NCBI GenBank assembly: GCA_904502005.1
Contig: CAJGDC010000012.1
Location: forward strand, 1 to 40,245
Reading direction: 5' to 3'
DNA: 40,245 nt
From: an uncultured Alistipes sp.
Lineage (GTDB): Bacteria > Bacteroidota > Bacteroidia > Bacteroidales > Rikenellaceae
The translations under genes and the position numbers were made by a program. Below, in pieces: positions 1 through 7,991 of the stretch. Positions within the stretch are counted from its first letter, which is position 1. Every line of letters starts with the position of its first letter. Below the pieces are notes generated by a model. That model made no database searches. It saw only the letters and a program-made list of their open reading frames with translations, and had not been told where the DNA came from.

Positions 1-179
1 ATCAACTGTGTTGCTTTTTTCAACTCTCGTGGCTTCAATCCTCGATTTTGAACAACCTTGCGAGTCGCAATCTCAACCTTTGCATCGTTACCTCCATACT
101 CAATATGAACGTGGATAGGCAGGTGCTCATCAGAGTAGAAAAAGAAACGCAGTCCGAAAATTTCAAAAATTGTAGGCAT
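1..179 (-). CDS. DUF4160 family protein (partial)
   Basis: The reading frame starts at 179 and runs off the left edge, so about 59 residues are visible. The N-terminus begins MPTIFEIFGLRFFFYSDEH and continues with an HLPIHVHIEYGG stretch, which is the signature of the DUF4160 family (small proteins with a conserved HxHxH-like strand and acidic partner residues). In many bacteria these genes sit next to DUF2442 genes and are suspected to form toxin-antitoxin-like pairs. A partner, if present, would lie beyond the window edge. The promoter at 202-233 supports this start and leaves a short leader. The identification comes from recognising the motif; the biochemical role of the family is not established. 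Confidence 0.8.
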   Translation of the reverse strand, partial: MPTIFEIFGLRFFFYSDEHLPIHVHIEYGGNDAKVEIATRKVVQNRGLKPRELKKATQL

Positions 180-201
180 AGCAGTATTTGTTTTGTCTAT
201 G

Positions 202-233
202 CAAATATAGGTCTAATTTTTTAGACCACCAAA
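202..233 (-). promoter_or_regulatory. Bacteroidota-type promoter of the DUF4160 gene
   Basis: On the minus strand there is TTTG (complement of 230-233), 20 bp, then TATATTTG (complement of 202-209), matching the TTTG / TAnnTTTG consensus. The ATG at 179 lies about 22 nt past the -7 box. The spacer contains a perfect inverted repeat, listed separately. Confidence 0.7.
210..227. promoter_or_regulatory. Palindrome in the promoter spacer, possible operator
   Basis: GGTCTAA (210-216), TTTT, TTAGACC (221-227) form a perfect 7-bp inverted repeat directly abutting the -7 box and lying wholly between the two promoter elements. This is a classic place for a repressor operator, for example one autoregulated by a toxin-antitoxin-like complex. 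The regulator is unknown. A weak hairpin without function is the alternative. Confidence 0.5.
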
Positions 234-371
234 TAATTTAGCATATTATATCTTAATTATACTTAATTTATACTACATAGAAGACTACACGCAAAAGGGT
301 AGAAATAGAGTTTAAGCAGTTTTTGCATAAAAAGTCGTTTCACAACGCAACAGCCTAACCTAATGTAAATA

Positions 372-409
372 AACAAAATCGGCGGTGAATAGTATTTCAC
401 CGCCGAAAA
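372..409 (-). terminator. Hairpin terminator after the outer-membrane barrel gene
   Basis: A 10-bp perfect inverted repeat, CGGCGGTGAA (380-389) and TTCACCGCCG (396-405), with a 6-nt loop. Read on the minus strand it is followed by GATTTTGTTT, so it fits as the terminator of the gene that ends at 442. Confidence 0.75.
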
Positions 410-441
410 AGGATAGTCCTCATTTGGATACACCTTTATTG

Positions 442-2892
442 TTAGAAGCTAAACCTTATCTGCAATAGATAGGTGCGTGGATAGGCATAGAGGTAGTAGT
501 TTGGGAATGGAGTGGCGGTGAAGTTCTCCCAGCTGTAGCGTTTGCGGATGCGGGAGGTTTCGTAGGCGCGATAGATAATATCATTGCTTCCCAGCAAGTT
601 GTTTATCGCCACAAAGATTGTAATCTTAGAGCGCGGATAGCGGTCAATAAAGCGGGTGGCGGTAGTGGCGTTATATATTCGGCGGTCAAAGCGGTTGAGG
701 TAGATGCTTTTAGAGAGTTTAAGGTCAAGGCTAAAGGCTGAGGGCAGTGACTCCTGCTTCATAAGGCTCTGGCGCTCAATATCTGATGTTGTATGGCTCA
801 GCACGCTCTCTGTGCGGCGAAGAAGTGATGGGGAGGCGTAGCGCATAGCGTGATACTGACCAGCAATTGTTGCGCTCCAACCCCTATTATAATACCCCGC
901 CTCTGCAAATAGGCTCAGCTCAGGGCTCTTTCCTGTGCGAAGTGCGCCAACACTCTGCAATGTATCGGTAGCAAGAAGTCGGTTATCTCTATCGGCATAG
1001 ACGGTAACGGTAGGCTTGCCGGCATAGCGAAATCTACCCACAGTTGCACCAAGGGCGAAATGCCAATGTTTATCAAGGTTATAGCGAGCCTCTACCTCTG
1101 CCCCCATAGCTACTGTCGAGAGGTCGGAGGTGATGACATCCGCAAACTCTGAGGCTACGTCGTAGTAGATATGAGCCACCTCGGTCTGGCGAGTGTGATA
1201 GCGAGCAAAGAGGTTTGTGTAGAGCGAGAACTCACCCAAATTGGCTTCATACCTAAACTCTGCAGCCAACAGTGTCGTGCTAACAGGCCTATCGACCGTG
1301 CGGTTATTGTACTGACTCTGAAGAAAGAGATTCTCACCATCAGCAGGTGCAGATTGTGCCATTACAGAGGCTGCAAGCAGGTGATTCTTGTGGGGAAAGT
1401 ATTGAACCGCAAAGTTTGCTGACCAATCGGCGAAATTTAGTACTTTGGAGCGTCCATAAGAGTTATCTGCAAAGAGCTCCTTACGAAAATATCCTCGGCG
1501 AAAGATAGTACTATTGCCGAGTGTTGCCCAAGCTGCAAGATGCAGATTTTTGCGGAGATAATCCACTGAGGCAAAGCACATTGCGCTAATATCATTAATC
1601 GCATAATCGTATCCATAACGATCCCTCTCGCCCACAGTGCGACCTGCGGTATTCAGGTTGTTCTGTAGCATATTACTCTGTGCATCATCATCAACAAGAA
1701 AGAAGTCTATATCCTCAAATTCGCCACCTGAGAGCAGATCATTAACCCTTTTGAAGTTACGCTCTCGGTCTATCTCTGCACGAAGACCATAGTTTACCTT
1801 TAGACTCTGCGATAGAGCGTATGAAATAGTTGCAGCGACCTGTAGATTAGACATTCGCGTAACACGCTGATTTATAAGATATATTGCCGACTCTTGCAGT
1901 CGATTTCTGCGATGCAACTCATCAAAATTTATCTGCGTATATCTACTATCGCCCCTCTGCCAAGCCTCACGCACTGCATCGGCGGTAATAGCGTCAGTAA
2001 AGTAGTCGGGCAGGTAGCGGTAGTTATCCGGCAGAGGCGTTGAGCCATTGAGCCAATCGAGTCCACTATAGGCGTTACTGCCGGCAGTTGTGGCAAGCGA
2101 AAGATTGAGGTGCTGCTTATCGCTAAGTTTTCGGTTGTATGATAGTAGGGCTGTTGGCGCAACGCTGCTTATCGTATTTGCATTGCGGATTTTTGAACTC
2201 TGATAGCCCCACGCGGGGTTGTAGTAGTTATCACCTACAAGGGCAAATGCTTGCGCTGTAGAGGCTTTGCGGTGCCCTCGCTCCGAGGGCGAGAAGAGCA
2301 GTGCCAGCAGAATGTCGCTCTTCTGATTTATACGACCGTGGAGTGCGAGATTTACCGTTGCTGCATTGGTAAACACACCCTTAACGTGTGCATCGGTACC
2401 ACTACGCAGAGCAATATCACTACTAAGCACCCACCCCTGAGCAATAATATTTGTCGCTGAGGCGGTAACTCCCAGACGATAGTTGCGTGTAGCAAGCGAA
2501 ACAGCAATGTTTGTCCGCTCAATAAAAAGGGTGTCAAGGGTGTATTGAGTGGCGAGAGTTCCCTGCTGCGACTCTGTGGCGTGTAGATTAAGGCGCATGG
2601 CACTACCTCTACTCAACTTTGGCAGACGAATGGCACCAAAATAGTCACTACGCTCATAGTATCCTACGCCACGATAGTGATTTAGAACAACAGAATTTTG
2701 GTCAAAGAGCGTTCTGTGATATGGAGCATGTTGCCAAAGTGTTTGGGTACTCTGCTCCTCCTCTTGCAGCAGCGCCTTCTCGGGATTTTCATCTTCATAG
2801 AGCTTAAAATAGCGATACTGCTCAACCTCCTGCGCCGAAGCTATAGAGGTGAGCAGTAACAAAGTTGTAACTATGTAGACAAGTCTATGCAT
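442..2892 (-). CDS. Plug-less TonB-receptor-like outer-membrane beta-barrel protein
   Basis: This encodes 816 residues from the start chosen here. The N-terminus MHRLVYIVTTLLLLTSIASA is a good type I signal peptide ending at A-S-A, so the longer in-frame extension is rejected. The mature protein begins with an acidic segment (about residues 20-60), then long runs of alternating hydrophobic/polar strands rich in Tyr, Arg and Asn, and ends in RFSF with a C-terminal Phe, typical of outer-membrane barrels. The strand pattern and YNN/RNR-rich loops resemble the barrel of TonB-dependent receptors, but I see no recognisable plug domain or TonB box. The ATG overlaps the stop of the upstream LRR gene by 8 nt, so the two are probably translationally coupled. 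The substrate is unknown. A porin-like or assembly role cannot be excluded. Confidence 0.75.
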   Translation of the reverse strand: MHRLVYIVTTLLLLTSIASAQEVEQYRYFKLYEDENPEKALLQEEEQSTQTLWQHAPYHRTLFDQNSVVLNHYRGVGYYERSDYFGAIRLPKLSRGSAMRLNLHATESQQGTLATQYTLDTLFIERTNIAVSLATRNYRLGVTASATNIIAQGWVLSSDIALRSGTDAHVKGVFTNAATVNLALHGRINQKSDILLALLFSPSERGHRKASTAQAFALVGDNYYNPAWGYQSSKIRNANTISSVAPTALLSYNRKLSDKQHLNLSLATTAGSNAYSGLDWLNGSTPLPDNYRYLPDYFTDAITADAVREAWQRGDSRYTQINFDELHRRNRLQESAIYLINQRVTRMSNLQVAATISYALSQSLKVNYGLRAEIDRERNFKRVNDLLSGGEFEDIDFFLVDDDAQSNMLQNNLNTAGRTVGERDRYGYDYAINDISAMCFASVDYLRKNLHLAAWATLGNSTIFRRGYFRKELFADNSYGRSKVLNFADWSANFAVQYFPHKNHLLAASVMAQSAPADGENLFLQSQYNNRTVDRPVSTTLLAAEFRYEANLGEFSLYTNLFARYHTRQTEVAHIYYDVASEFADVITSDLSTVAMGAEVEARYNLDKHWHFALGATVGRFRYAGKPTVTVYADRDNRLLATDTLQSVGALRTGKSPELSLFAEAGYYNRGWSATIAGQYHAMRYASPSLLRRTESVLSHTTSDIERQSLMKQESLPSAFSLDLKLSKSIYLNRFDRRIYNATTATRFIDRYPRSKITIFVAINNLLGSNDIIYRAYETSRIRKRYSWENFTATPFPNYYLYAYPRTYLLQIRFSF

Positions 2893-4009
2893 GTTGCTCC
2901 TCTGGAGTGTACCCAAAGATTCGTTCGGCATATTGCGACCAACTTTCGCTTAATTTATATCTCTCCACAGCATCTTGCGGCACATAGAGCCTCATACCCA
3001 TTGAGAGTGGCAACATATCGGCACCAAAGATAGGCTGTGTGCTCTTGCAATAGAACTCCTGCAACGTACGACAACGCTCAAAGGCGTACTGCTCAATCTT
3101 TGATACTGAACTACCCAGATAGACCTTAGTGATGTTTGTACAATTTGAGAGCAGACCCTCAGCAATGCACTGCACGCGCTCTGGAACCACAAAACTCTTG
3201 AGCGACAAGCAACGGGCAAAGGCATACTCACCTATACTCTCCACGCCCTCTCCTAAGTCGAGAATCTTGAGCGACCTACACCCCTCAAACGCAAAAGCGG
3301 CAATGCTCTTAACGCTGTCGGTCATAGTGACACGTACAAGCTCAGTGCAGCCCGAAAAGGCGTGCTCTCCAACACTTGTAACAGAGCGCGGAAAGGTTAC
3401 GCTGGTAATTGTTTTGCAGTCGTAGAAGGCATTTTTGCTTATGGTTGATATGTAGGCGCCAAATCTCAATATGCCCACACCATTCTGATAGATATTCTGC
3501 TCAAGCTCTGCATCTGCAATGCCGACATTTATCTCCAGCGGTTTATCATCGGTTGTTGAGTACCATATCTCATTATCTGCAGGCATACTCTTTGCACGAC
3601 GAGTAACCTGAGTATGACTATCAAAGGCATCCTTACCAATATTCTCCACAGACTCTGGAATTGATACCGACTGCAGAGCGTCACAGAGGGCAAATGCCTC
3701 GTCTCCAATTTTTGTCACGCTGTCTGGAATAACAACCTTATCAAGAGCTGTACAGCCCTTGCAAACACCATTTGCAATCTCCACAACCCCCAGTGGAAAG
3801 ACAACGCTCTTCAGAGTCTTGCACTCAAAAAAGGCGTTCCAACCAATATCTGTAAGGGGTTTATTGAATGTAATCACACCCCAACCCTGCTCGTAGGTAT
3901 TAGAGACCAAGCGTGCGCTAAAGTAACGCGCCGAAGGGTTGATAACCGCTCCATCTGAAGAGGTGTACCATATCTGATTTGCCGAAGGTAGTGTCTGAAT
4001 GTTCTCCAT
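2885..4009 (-). CDS. Leucine-rich repeat (BspA-like, LRR_5) protein
   Basis: This encodes 374 residues from the ATG at 4009; an earlier in-frame start at 4048 would precede the likely promoter. It contains two similar modules, each opening with a short N-[EQ]-IWY strand motif (about residues 12-16 and again near 149-153). Each is followed by a beta-strand and a run of BspA-type repeats of the form hxxIxxxAFxxCxxLxxhxhPxSVxxIG. BspA-like LRR proteins are protein-interaction scaffolds, often cell-surface, in gut and oral Bacteroidales. No signal peptide is visible, so either it is cytoplasmic or it uses a non-classical route. It is first in a two-gene operon with the outer-membrane barrel, overlapping it by 8 nt (ATGCATAG), which suggests a joint function. 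The partner is unknown. Confidence 0.85.
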   Translation of the reverse strand: MENIQTLPSANQIWYTSSDGAVINPSARYFSARLVSNTYEQGWGVITFNKPLTDIGWNAFFECKTLKSVVFPLGVVEIANGVCKGCTALDKVVIPDSVTKIGDEAFALCDALQSVSIPESVENIGKDAFDSHTQVTRRAKSMPADNEIWYSTTDDKPLEINVGIADAELEQNIYQNGVGILRFGAYISTISKNAFYDCKTITSVTFPRSVTSVGEHAFSGCTELVRVTMTDSVKSIAAFAFEGCRSLKILDLGEGVESIGEYAFARCLSLKSFVVPERVQCIAEGLLSNCTNITKVYLGSSVSKIEQYAFERCRTLQEFYCKSTQPIFGADMLPLSMGMRLYVPQDAVERYKLSESWSQYAERIFGYTPEEQHA

Positions 4010-4037
4010 ATTATTGTCACAAAATCCAAAACTCTTA

Positions 4038-4045
4038 CAAATATA
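4038..4045 (-). promoter_or_regulatory. -7 box for the LRR/barrel operon
   Basis: TATATTTG on the minus strand matches TAnnTTTG and lies 28 nt before the ATG at 4009. The nearest TTTG upstream (4070-4073) is 24 bp away, longer than ideal, so the -33 element is uncertain. Confidence 0.45.
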
Positions 4046-4157
4046 CAAATATTAGGTGAAAAAATATCGCAAAACAGAAATTTTAGTATCACAGCCACAA
4101 TTTGCTCTATCCATTGAGAGCAGCAAGAGGTCAAAGAGTCGCTTTTTTCATTAAAAA

Positions 4158-4189
4158 TTTGTATTCTCACAAAATATTTCTTATCTTTG
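4158..4189 (+). promoter_or_regulatory. Promoter of the xer-hpf operon
   Basis: TTTG (4158-4161), 20 bp, TATCTTTG (4182-4189): a full match to the Bacteroidota consensus. The ATG at 4236 follows after about 46 nt. Confidence 0.7.
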
Positions 4190-4235
4190 TTAAAAGTGCA
4201 GAGTGTAGCATTGCCACTTTTCTGCCCATTTGCTT

Positions 4236-5159
4236 ATGATTGAACGCTTTATAAACTACATCGAATCGGAGCGCGGCTATTCAGTGCTAACAGTCCGAAA
4301 TTATAGGCGAGATGTAGAGAATTTTGCAACATGGGTCTGTCAGCAGCGAGGGTTTGAGGGCGATGGATTTGAGCATTTTGATGTTACAACACTCTCTGCC
4401 GAGGATGTCCGTGACTGGATTATCTACCGCATGGATACCGCAGGGCTTAAGGCTGCCTCAATGAATAGAGAGCTTTCGTCAATAAAGAGCTTCTTTAAGT
4501 ATCTGCGTAAGGTTGGAGTAATCAAGAGCAACATTCTCAAGCGTATAGGTTCTTTGAAGGCTACGCCGCCGTTACCGGTCTTTGTGCCACAGAGTCGTAT
4601 GGAGGAGATGTTAGAGGAGATAAAGGAGCAGAGCTATGAGCACGATATTATCTGTCAGCGCAACTCTATTATTATCTCTCTTCTTTACGGTTGCGGCATA
4701 CGACTTGCAGAGTTGCTCAAGATAACACTCGGAGATATATCTGACGGAGCAGTCAAGATTCAAGGTAAGGGTAACAAAGAGCGATTAGTGCCGCTACTAC
4801 CTGAGCTTGAGGCGAGAATTGCACGCTATACTGCCATCTGTAGGGAGAATGGAGTTGTAATTGACGACAAAACTCCGCTGATATTTGGCAAGTCGGGCAA
4901 GGCTCTCTCGCGCACTACGGTGCAGCGCATAGTAATGCAGCAGATGAGTAGTGCTGGTATCCAAGGTCGAAAGAGTCCGCATGTGCTTAGGCACACCTTT
5001 GCCACAGACCTTCTGCGCGAGGGTGCAAATATTCGCGAGATTCAGGAGCTTATGGGGCATAGTTCACTGCGTAGCACGCAGCACTACACCCACACCACAA
5101 TCCGACAACTACAGGGTGCTTATGACAAAGCACACCCGCATAGTCGGCGAAAGGAGTGA
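4236..5159 (+). CDS. xerC: Tyrosine recombinase XerC/XerD
   Basis: This encodes 307 residues, the usual length for Xer proteins, which resolve chromosome dimers at dif near the septum. The N-terminal SAM-like core-binding domain spans about residues 1-105 (MIERFINYIESERGYS) and the catalytic domain about 115-300. All catalytic residues are visible: Arg156 (GCGIRLAEL), Lys178 (QGKGNKERLVPL), His249 and Arg252 (HVLRHTFA), His275 (LMGHSS) and Tyr284 (QHYTHTT). I use the ATG at 4236 instead of a TTG two codons earlier. It is followed 59 nt later by the hibernation-factor gene, an arrangement common in Bacteroidales, where this copy is usually annotated XerC. XerC versus XerD cannot be settled from sequence alone. 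There is no adjacent mobile DNA, so a housekeeping role is likely. Confidence 0.88.
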   Translation: MIERFINYIESERGYSVLTVRNYRRDVENFATWVCQQRGFEGDGFEHFDVTTLSAEDVRDWIIYRMDTAGLKAASMNRELSSIKSFFKYLRKVGVIKSNILKRIGSLKATPPLPVFVPQSRMEEMLEEIKEQSYEHDIICQRNSIIISLLYGCGIRLAELLKITLGDISDGAVKIQGKGNKERLVPLLPELEARIARYTAICRENGVVIDDKTPLIFGKSGKALSRTTVQRIVMQQMSSAGIQGRKSPHVLRHTFATDLLREGANIREIQELMGHSSLRSTQHYTHTTIRQLQGAYDKAHPHSRRKE

Positions 5160-5218
5160 AGATAAGACGGGGCAAATTCGTAATGAAGCGAACCCCCTTA
5201 ACATAAAATATTACAGCT

Positions 5219-5506
5219 ATGGATGTTAATATTCAGTCGTTGAAATTCGATGCCAGCAAGCAGCTGATCGAGTTCGTAGAGAAAAAGATGGCAAGACTTG
5301 AGCGTTTTGCGGACCGTCCGACCGGAGTAGATGTCGTATTGAAGTTAGAAAAAGATGACGAAAAGGGAAATAAAGTAGCACAAGTAACACTCCATGTTCC
5401 AGGTGGGGATATCCTCACCGAGCAGCATGCCCATACCTTTGAGGAGGCTGTTGATATGGCGCTAGATGTCATCAAACGACAGATTGAAAAGCGTAAGGAC
5501 AAGTAA
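5219..5506 (+). CDS. hpf: Ribosome hibernation-promoting factor (short form)
   Basis: This encodes 95 residues, beginning MDVNIQSLKFDASKQLIEFV, a clear HPF/RaiA (S30AE) fold with the beta-alpha-beta-beta-beta-alpha order. The second helix carries THFEEA-like residues (HTFEEAVDMALDVIKRQI). Family members bind the 30S decoding region and stabilise inactive or dimeric ribosomes in stationary phase. The length matches the short HPF class, without the C-terminal dimerisation domain of long HPF. It is downstream of xerC in the same direction and ends at a strong bidirectional terminator, so it is probably cotranscribed with xerC. Confidence 0.92.
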   Translation: MDVNIQSLKFDASKQLIEFVEKKMARLERFADRPTGVDVVLKLEKDDEKGNKVAQVTLHVPGGDILTEQHAHTFEEAVDMALDVIKRQIEKRKDK

Positions 5507-5521
5507 TCATTTATTCTAAAC

Positions 5522-5560
5522 AAAAAAAGTACCGAGCCTATGTTGCTCGGTACTTTTTTA
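5522..5560. terminator. Bidirectional terminator between hpf and the PiT gene
   Basis: A perfect 15-bp inverted repeat (5523-5537 and 5545-5559) with a 7-nt loop. It has a GTACCGAGC core flanked by A-tract and T-tract, so it works in both directions for the two convergent genes. Confidence 0.9.
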
Positions 5561-5575
5561 TTTGTCTAAATTGTT

Positions 5576-7831
5576 CTACATGCGTGCAGTAGGACGACGC
5601 ATAGGCTGACCCTCCTGCTCCATATAGTAGCGCTGAGATTTGAGCAGGTTACGTGACTGAAGCACCATAGTCTTAGTCTCTGCAAGGATGTTGAGATACA
5701 ACATTCCCGCCTTAGAGTTAGACTTGCCCTCGTGGATGCGAACAAGCTCGGTCTTAGTGAGCTCGGCTATGCGATTAAAGAGCTGATCGCGCATATCAAG
5801 CACATGGTCAATATCGCTATAATCACCACTTGAGAGCATATAGAGGATGCGCTGGTAGATAACATCTACATCTGTATTAACACCAATCAAATCCTCTGTC
5901 TGAGTACGAGTAAGACCCTCGTGGTTATTGTCGATATGGTCAAATGCTGGGCGAGTGATGTGCACAAGCGATTTTGTCATCTCATTAAGATAGTCCACCA
6001 CCTGCACATAGTAGAGTGATAGATTCATATCGCTATCGTATGTACGGCGAAGTGTAGAAGCGATAGAGTACTTAAGGTTGTGAATACGCTCGTACATGCC
6101 GCTTGCCTCGGTCATAAGCTCCTTAAGCGCACGACGATTCTCCTTCATCAGCGCAATAAGGGTACGGTTATAGATGCGTGTAGAGTTGGTAATTGTTCCA
6201 TCTACAAGTGACATCACAGTATCAGAAACAGAGTCGTTAGATGAGAGCTTAACGGTCTGGAGTTTATCAGCACCCTCATCATCCTTCTTCTTTGAACTCT
6301 TGAAGTTGCTATGGATAAGCATGTAGATGCAAAGCAGCGTAAGCAGGCCGAAGGCAATCCAACCACCCCACATAAGGAGTGCACCAACTGCCAGGGCAAT
6401 CAAGAAGCCTCCGATAGCGGTTACGAACCAACCCATGATAACGGTCATAACGCCCGAGATACGGTATACTGCACTCTCACGACCCCATGCTCTATCGGCA
6501 AGTGACGAACCCATTGCCACCATAAAGCATACGTATGTTGTTGATAGAGGCAACTTGAGCGATGTTGCAAGGGCGATAAGCAACGATGCAGTTGTAAGGT
6601 TTACAGTTGCACGAATCATATCATACGGCGCTCCACTATGCTCAATATCCGCCCACTCAAAACGGCGCTCAATAAACTCCTTCGTACGCTTAGAGGTTAT
6701 ACGGTCAAAGAAGTGAACGACATTAATTGTACCGCGTACAAGTGTACGAGAGAAGAGTGATGAAGAGTGCTGAGGCTGAACATCGTCGCCCGCAGCAGAG
6801 AGTGAAAGCTCTGTCTCAGATACGTGCATAGACTTGCTTGAGGTCCAGAGTGTGACAACCATAATAAGTCCAGCAGCAAGGATATAGAGCACATTTGCCT
6901 GCTCAGGCTTTGATAGAGCAGTCATCAGCAAGCCCTCATTCATACCTGTAGCGGTCTTTGCCTCAGCAAAGGCGTCAAAGCCCGCGATAGGTACACCGAT
7001 AAAGTTTACAAGGTCGTTACCTGCAAAGGCCAACGCAAGGGCAAAGGTACCTGCAAGGATGTTGACTCTTAGAATATTTACCTTAAAGAGCTGCAAGAAG
7101 AAGAGTATAAGCGAGCATGCTACCCAGCAGATAAGCAGCGCCAAGAGTAGATTCTCGTTAATCCAACCGATAAATGCGCTATCCTTAAGAACATTCTTAA
7201 GACCCTTAAAGAGTGCAAAGTAGACAATCGAAGTCAGTGAAGCTCCACACCAAATAGCACCCACACGGCTAAGCATCTTTACATAGCGGAACGAGAAGAT
7301 GACGCGCGAAATGTACATCACTATTGTACCGCATATAAAGGCGAGAACCACAGAGAGCAAAATTGCCGATACAATACCCATAGCTCGTGAAGTGTTGATA
7401 TACTGGCTGAGCATAGAGAATGTAACCGCCTCCTCTGTAGCAATCTTATAGAGCGAAACAGCCACCGCAGAGCCCAAGAGACAGAAAATTAGCGACACGG
7501 TCGTAGATGTTGGTAGACCCAAAGAGTTGTAGAGGTCCAACAGCACAACATTGGCAATCATCACACCCACATAGAGCAGCATCACCTCCTTAAAGGTGAA
7601 TAGCGAAGGGTTGAACATACCACTACGAGCCACCTCCATCATACCACTGGAGGTCATTGCTCCGATGATAATACCCACAGATGCAACAATAAGAATTGTG
7701 CGCATCTTTGCAGCCTTGGAGCCAATAGCAGAGTTAAGGAAGTTTACCGCATCGTTAGTAACTCCGACATAGAGTCCCGACACAGCTAGGATGGCAAGAA
7801 CTACCACCACGGTAATGTAGATTTCTATCAT
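5576..7831 (-). CDS. PiT-family inorganic phosphate transporter with PhoU-like C-terminal domain
   Basis: This encodes 751 residues. Roughly residues 1-510 are membrane-spanning, with the two PiT family repeats: one near residues 23-45 (GVTNDAVNFLNSAIGSKAA) and one in the middle (AGNDLVNFIGVP). PiT proteins move phosphate (often as metal-phosphate) with protons or Na+ across the inner membrane. A soluble, helical, charged tail from about residue 530 to the end looks like a DUF47/PhoU-type regulatory domain. This fusion is common in Bacteroidota. The gene is transcribed toward hpf from a promoter at about 7897-7904 and lies next to two secreted phosphatases, which suggests a local phosphate-acquisition block. 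It is intact. Confidence 0.9.
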   Translation of the reverse strand: MIEIYITVVVVLAILAVSGLYVGVTNDAVNFLNSAIGSKAAKMRTILIVASVGIIIGAMTSSGMMEVARSGMFNPSLFTFKEVMLLYVGVMIANVVLLDLYNSLGLPTSTTVSLIFCLLGSAVAVSLYKIATEEAVTFSMLSQYINTSRAMGIVSAILLSVVLAFICGTIVMYISRVIFSFRYVKMLSRVGAIWCGASLTSIVYFALFKGLKNVLKDSAFIGWINENLLLALLICWVACSLILFFLQLFKVNILRVNILAGTFALALAFAGNDLVNFIGVPIAGFDAFAEAKTATGMNEGLLMTALSKPEQANVLYILAAGLIMVVTLWTSSKSMHVSETELSLSAAGDDVQPQHSSSLFSRTLVRGTINVVHFFDRITSKRTKEFIERRFEWADIEHSGAPYDMIRATVNLTTASLLIALATSLKLPLSTTYVCFMVAMGSSLADRAWGRESAVYRISGVMTVIMGWFVTAIGGFLIALAVGALLMWGGWIAFGLLTLLCIYMLIHSNFKSSKKKDDEGADKLQTVKLSSNDSVSDTVMSLVDGTITNSTRIYNRTLIALMKENRRALKELMTEASGMYERIHNLKYSIASTLRRTYDSDMNLSLYYVQVVDYLNEMTKSLVHITRPAFDHIDNNHEGLTRTQTEDLIGVNTDVDVIYQRILYMLSSGDYSDIDHVLDMRDQLFNRIAELTKTELVRIHEGKSNSKAGMLYLNILAETKTMVLQSRNLLKSQRYYMEQEGQPMRRPTARM

Positions 7832-7896
7832 AATGTTTTAGGTTTTGTCTACTTTTTTGTCCTTGAGTTTGTCAAAAGTGCCCAAAAACAACTTTA

Positions 7897-7904
7897 CAAA
7901 GGTA
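7897..7904 (-). promoter_or_regulatory. -7 box for the PiT transporter gene
   Basis: TACCTTTG on the minus strand matches TAnnTTTG about 65 nt before the ATG. The -33 position holds GTTG (complement of 7926-7929, 21-bp spacing), a partial match. Confidence 0.5.
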
Positions 7905-7920
7905 ATCCGTTTTATAAGAA

Positions 7921-7978
7921 AACCCCAACACTGCCGCAAAAATTAACATTAAATTAACATTGGGCTTATGTTGGGGTT
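7921..7978 (-). terminator. Long-loop hairpin downstream of the PAP2 pair, probable terminator
   Basis: AACCCCAACA (7921-7930) and TGTTGGGGTT (7969-7978) are a perfect 10-bp inverted repeat. Read on the minus strand it is followed by TTCTTAT, which suits termination of the phosphatase operon ending at 7992. The 38-nt loop is unusually long and holds AATTAACATT twice (7941-7950 and 7952-7961). Confidence 0.5.
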
Positions 7979-7991
7979 GTTTGTTTTCATC

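Noticed and set aside
2893..2931. Start of the outer-membrane barrel gene at 2931 and the extra 13 residues
   Set aside because: The signal peptide begins at 2892 and the overlap with the LRR stop codon fits translational coupling.
4236..5159. The tyrosine recombinase as an integron or mobile-element integrase linked to the palindromic blocks
   Set aside because: It has standard Xer length and the xer-hpf neighbourhood and lies 34 kb from the blocks; nothing ties the two together.
5576..7831. The PiT-PhoU fusion as a new protein arrangement
   Set aside because: This fusion is common in Bacteroidota, so it is ordinary here.
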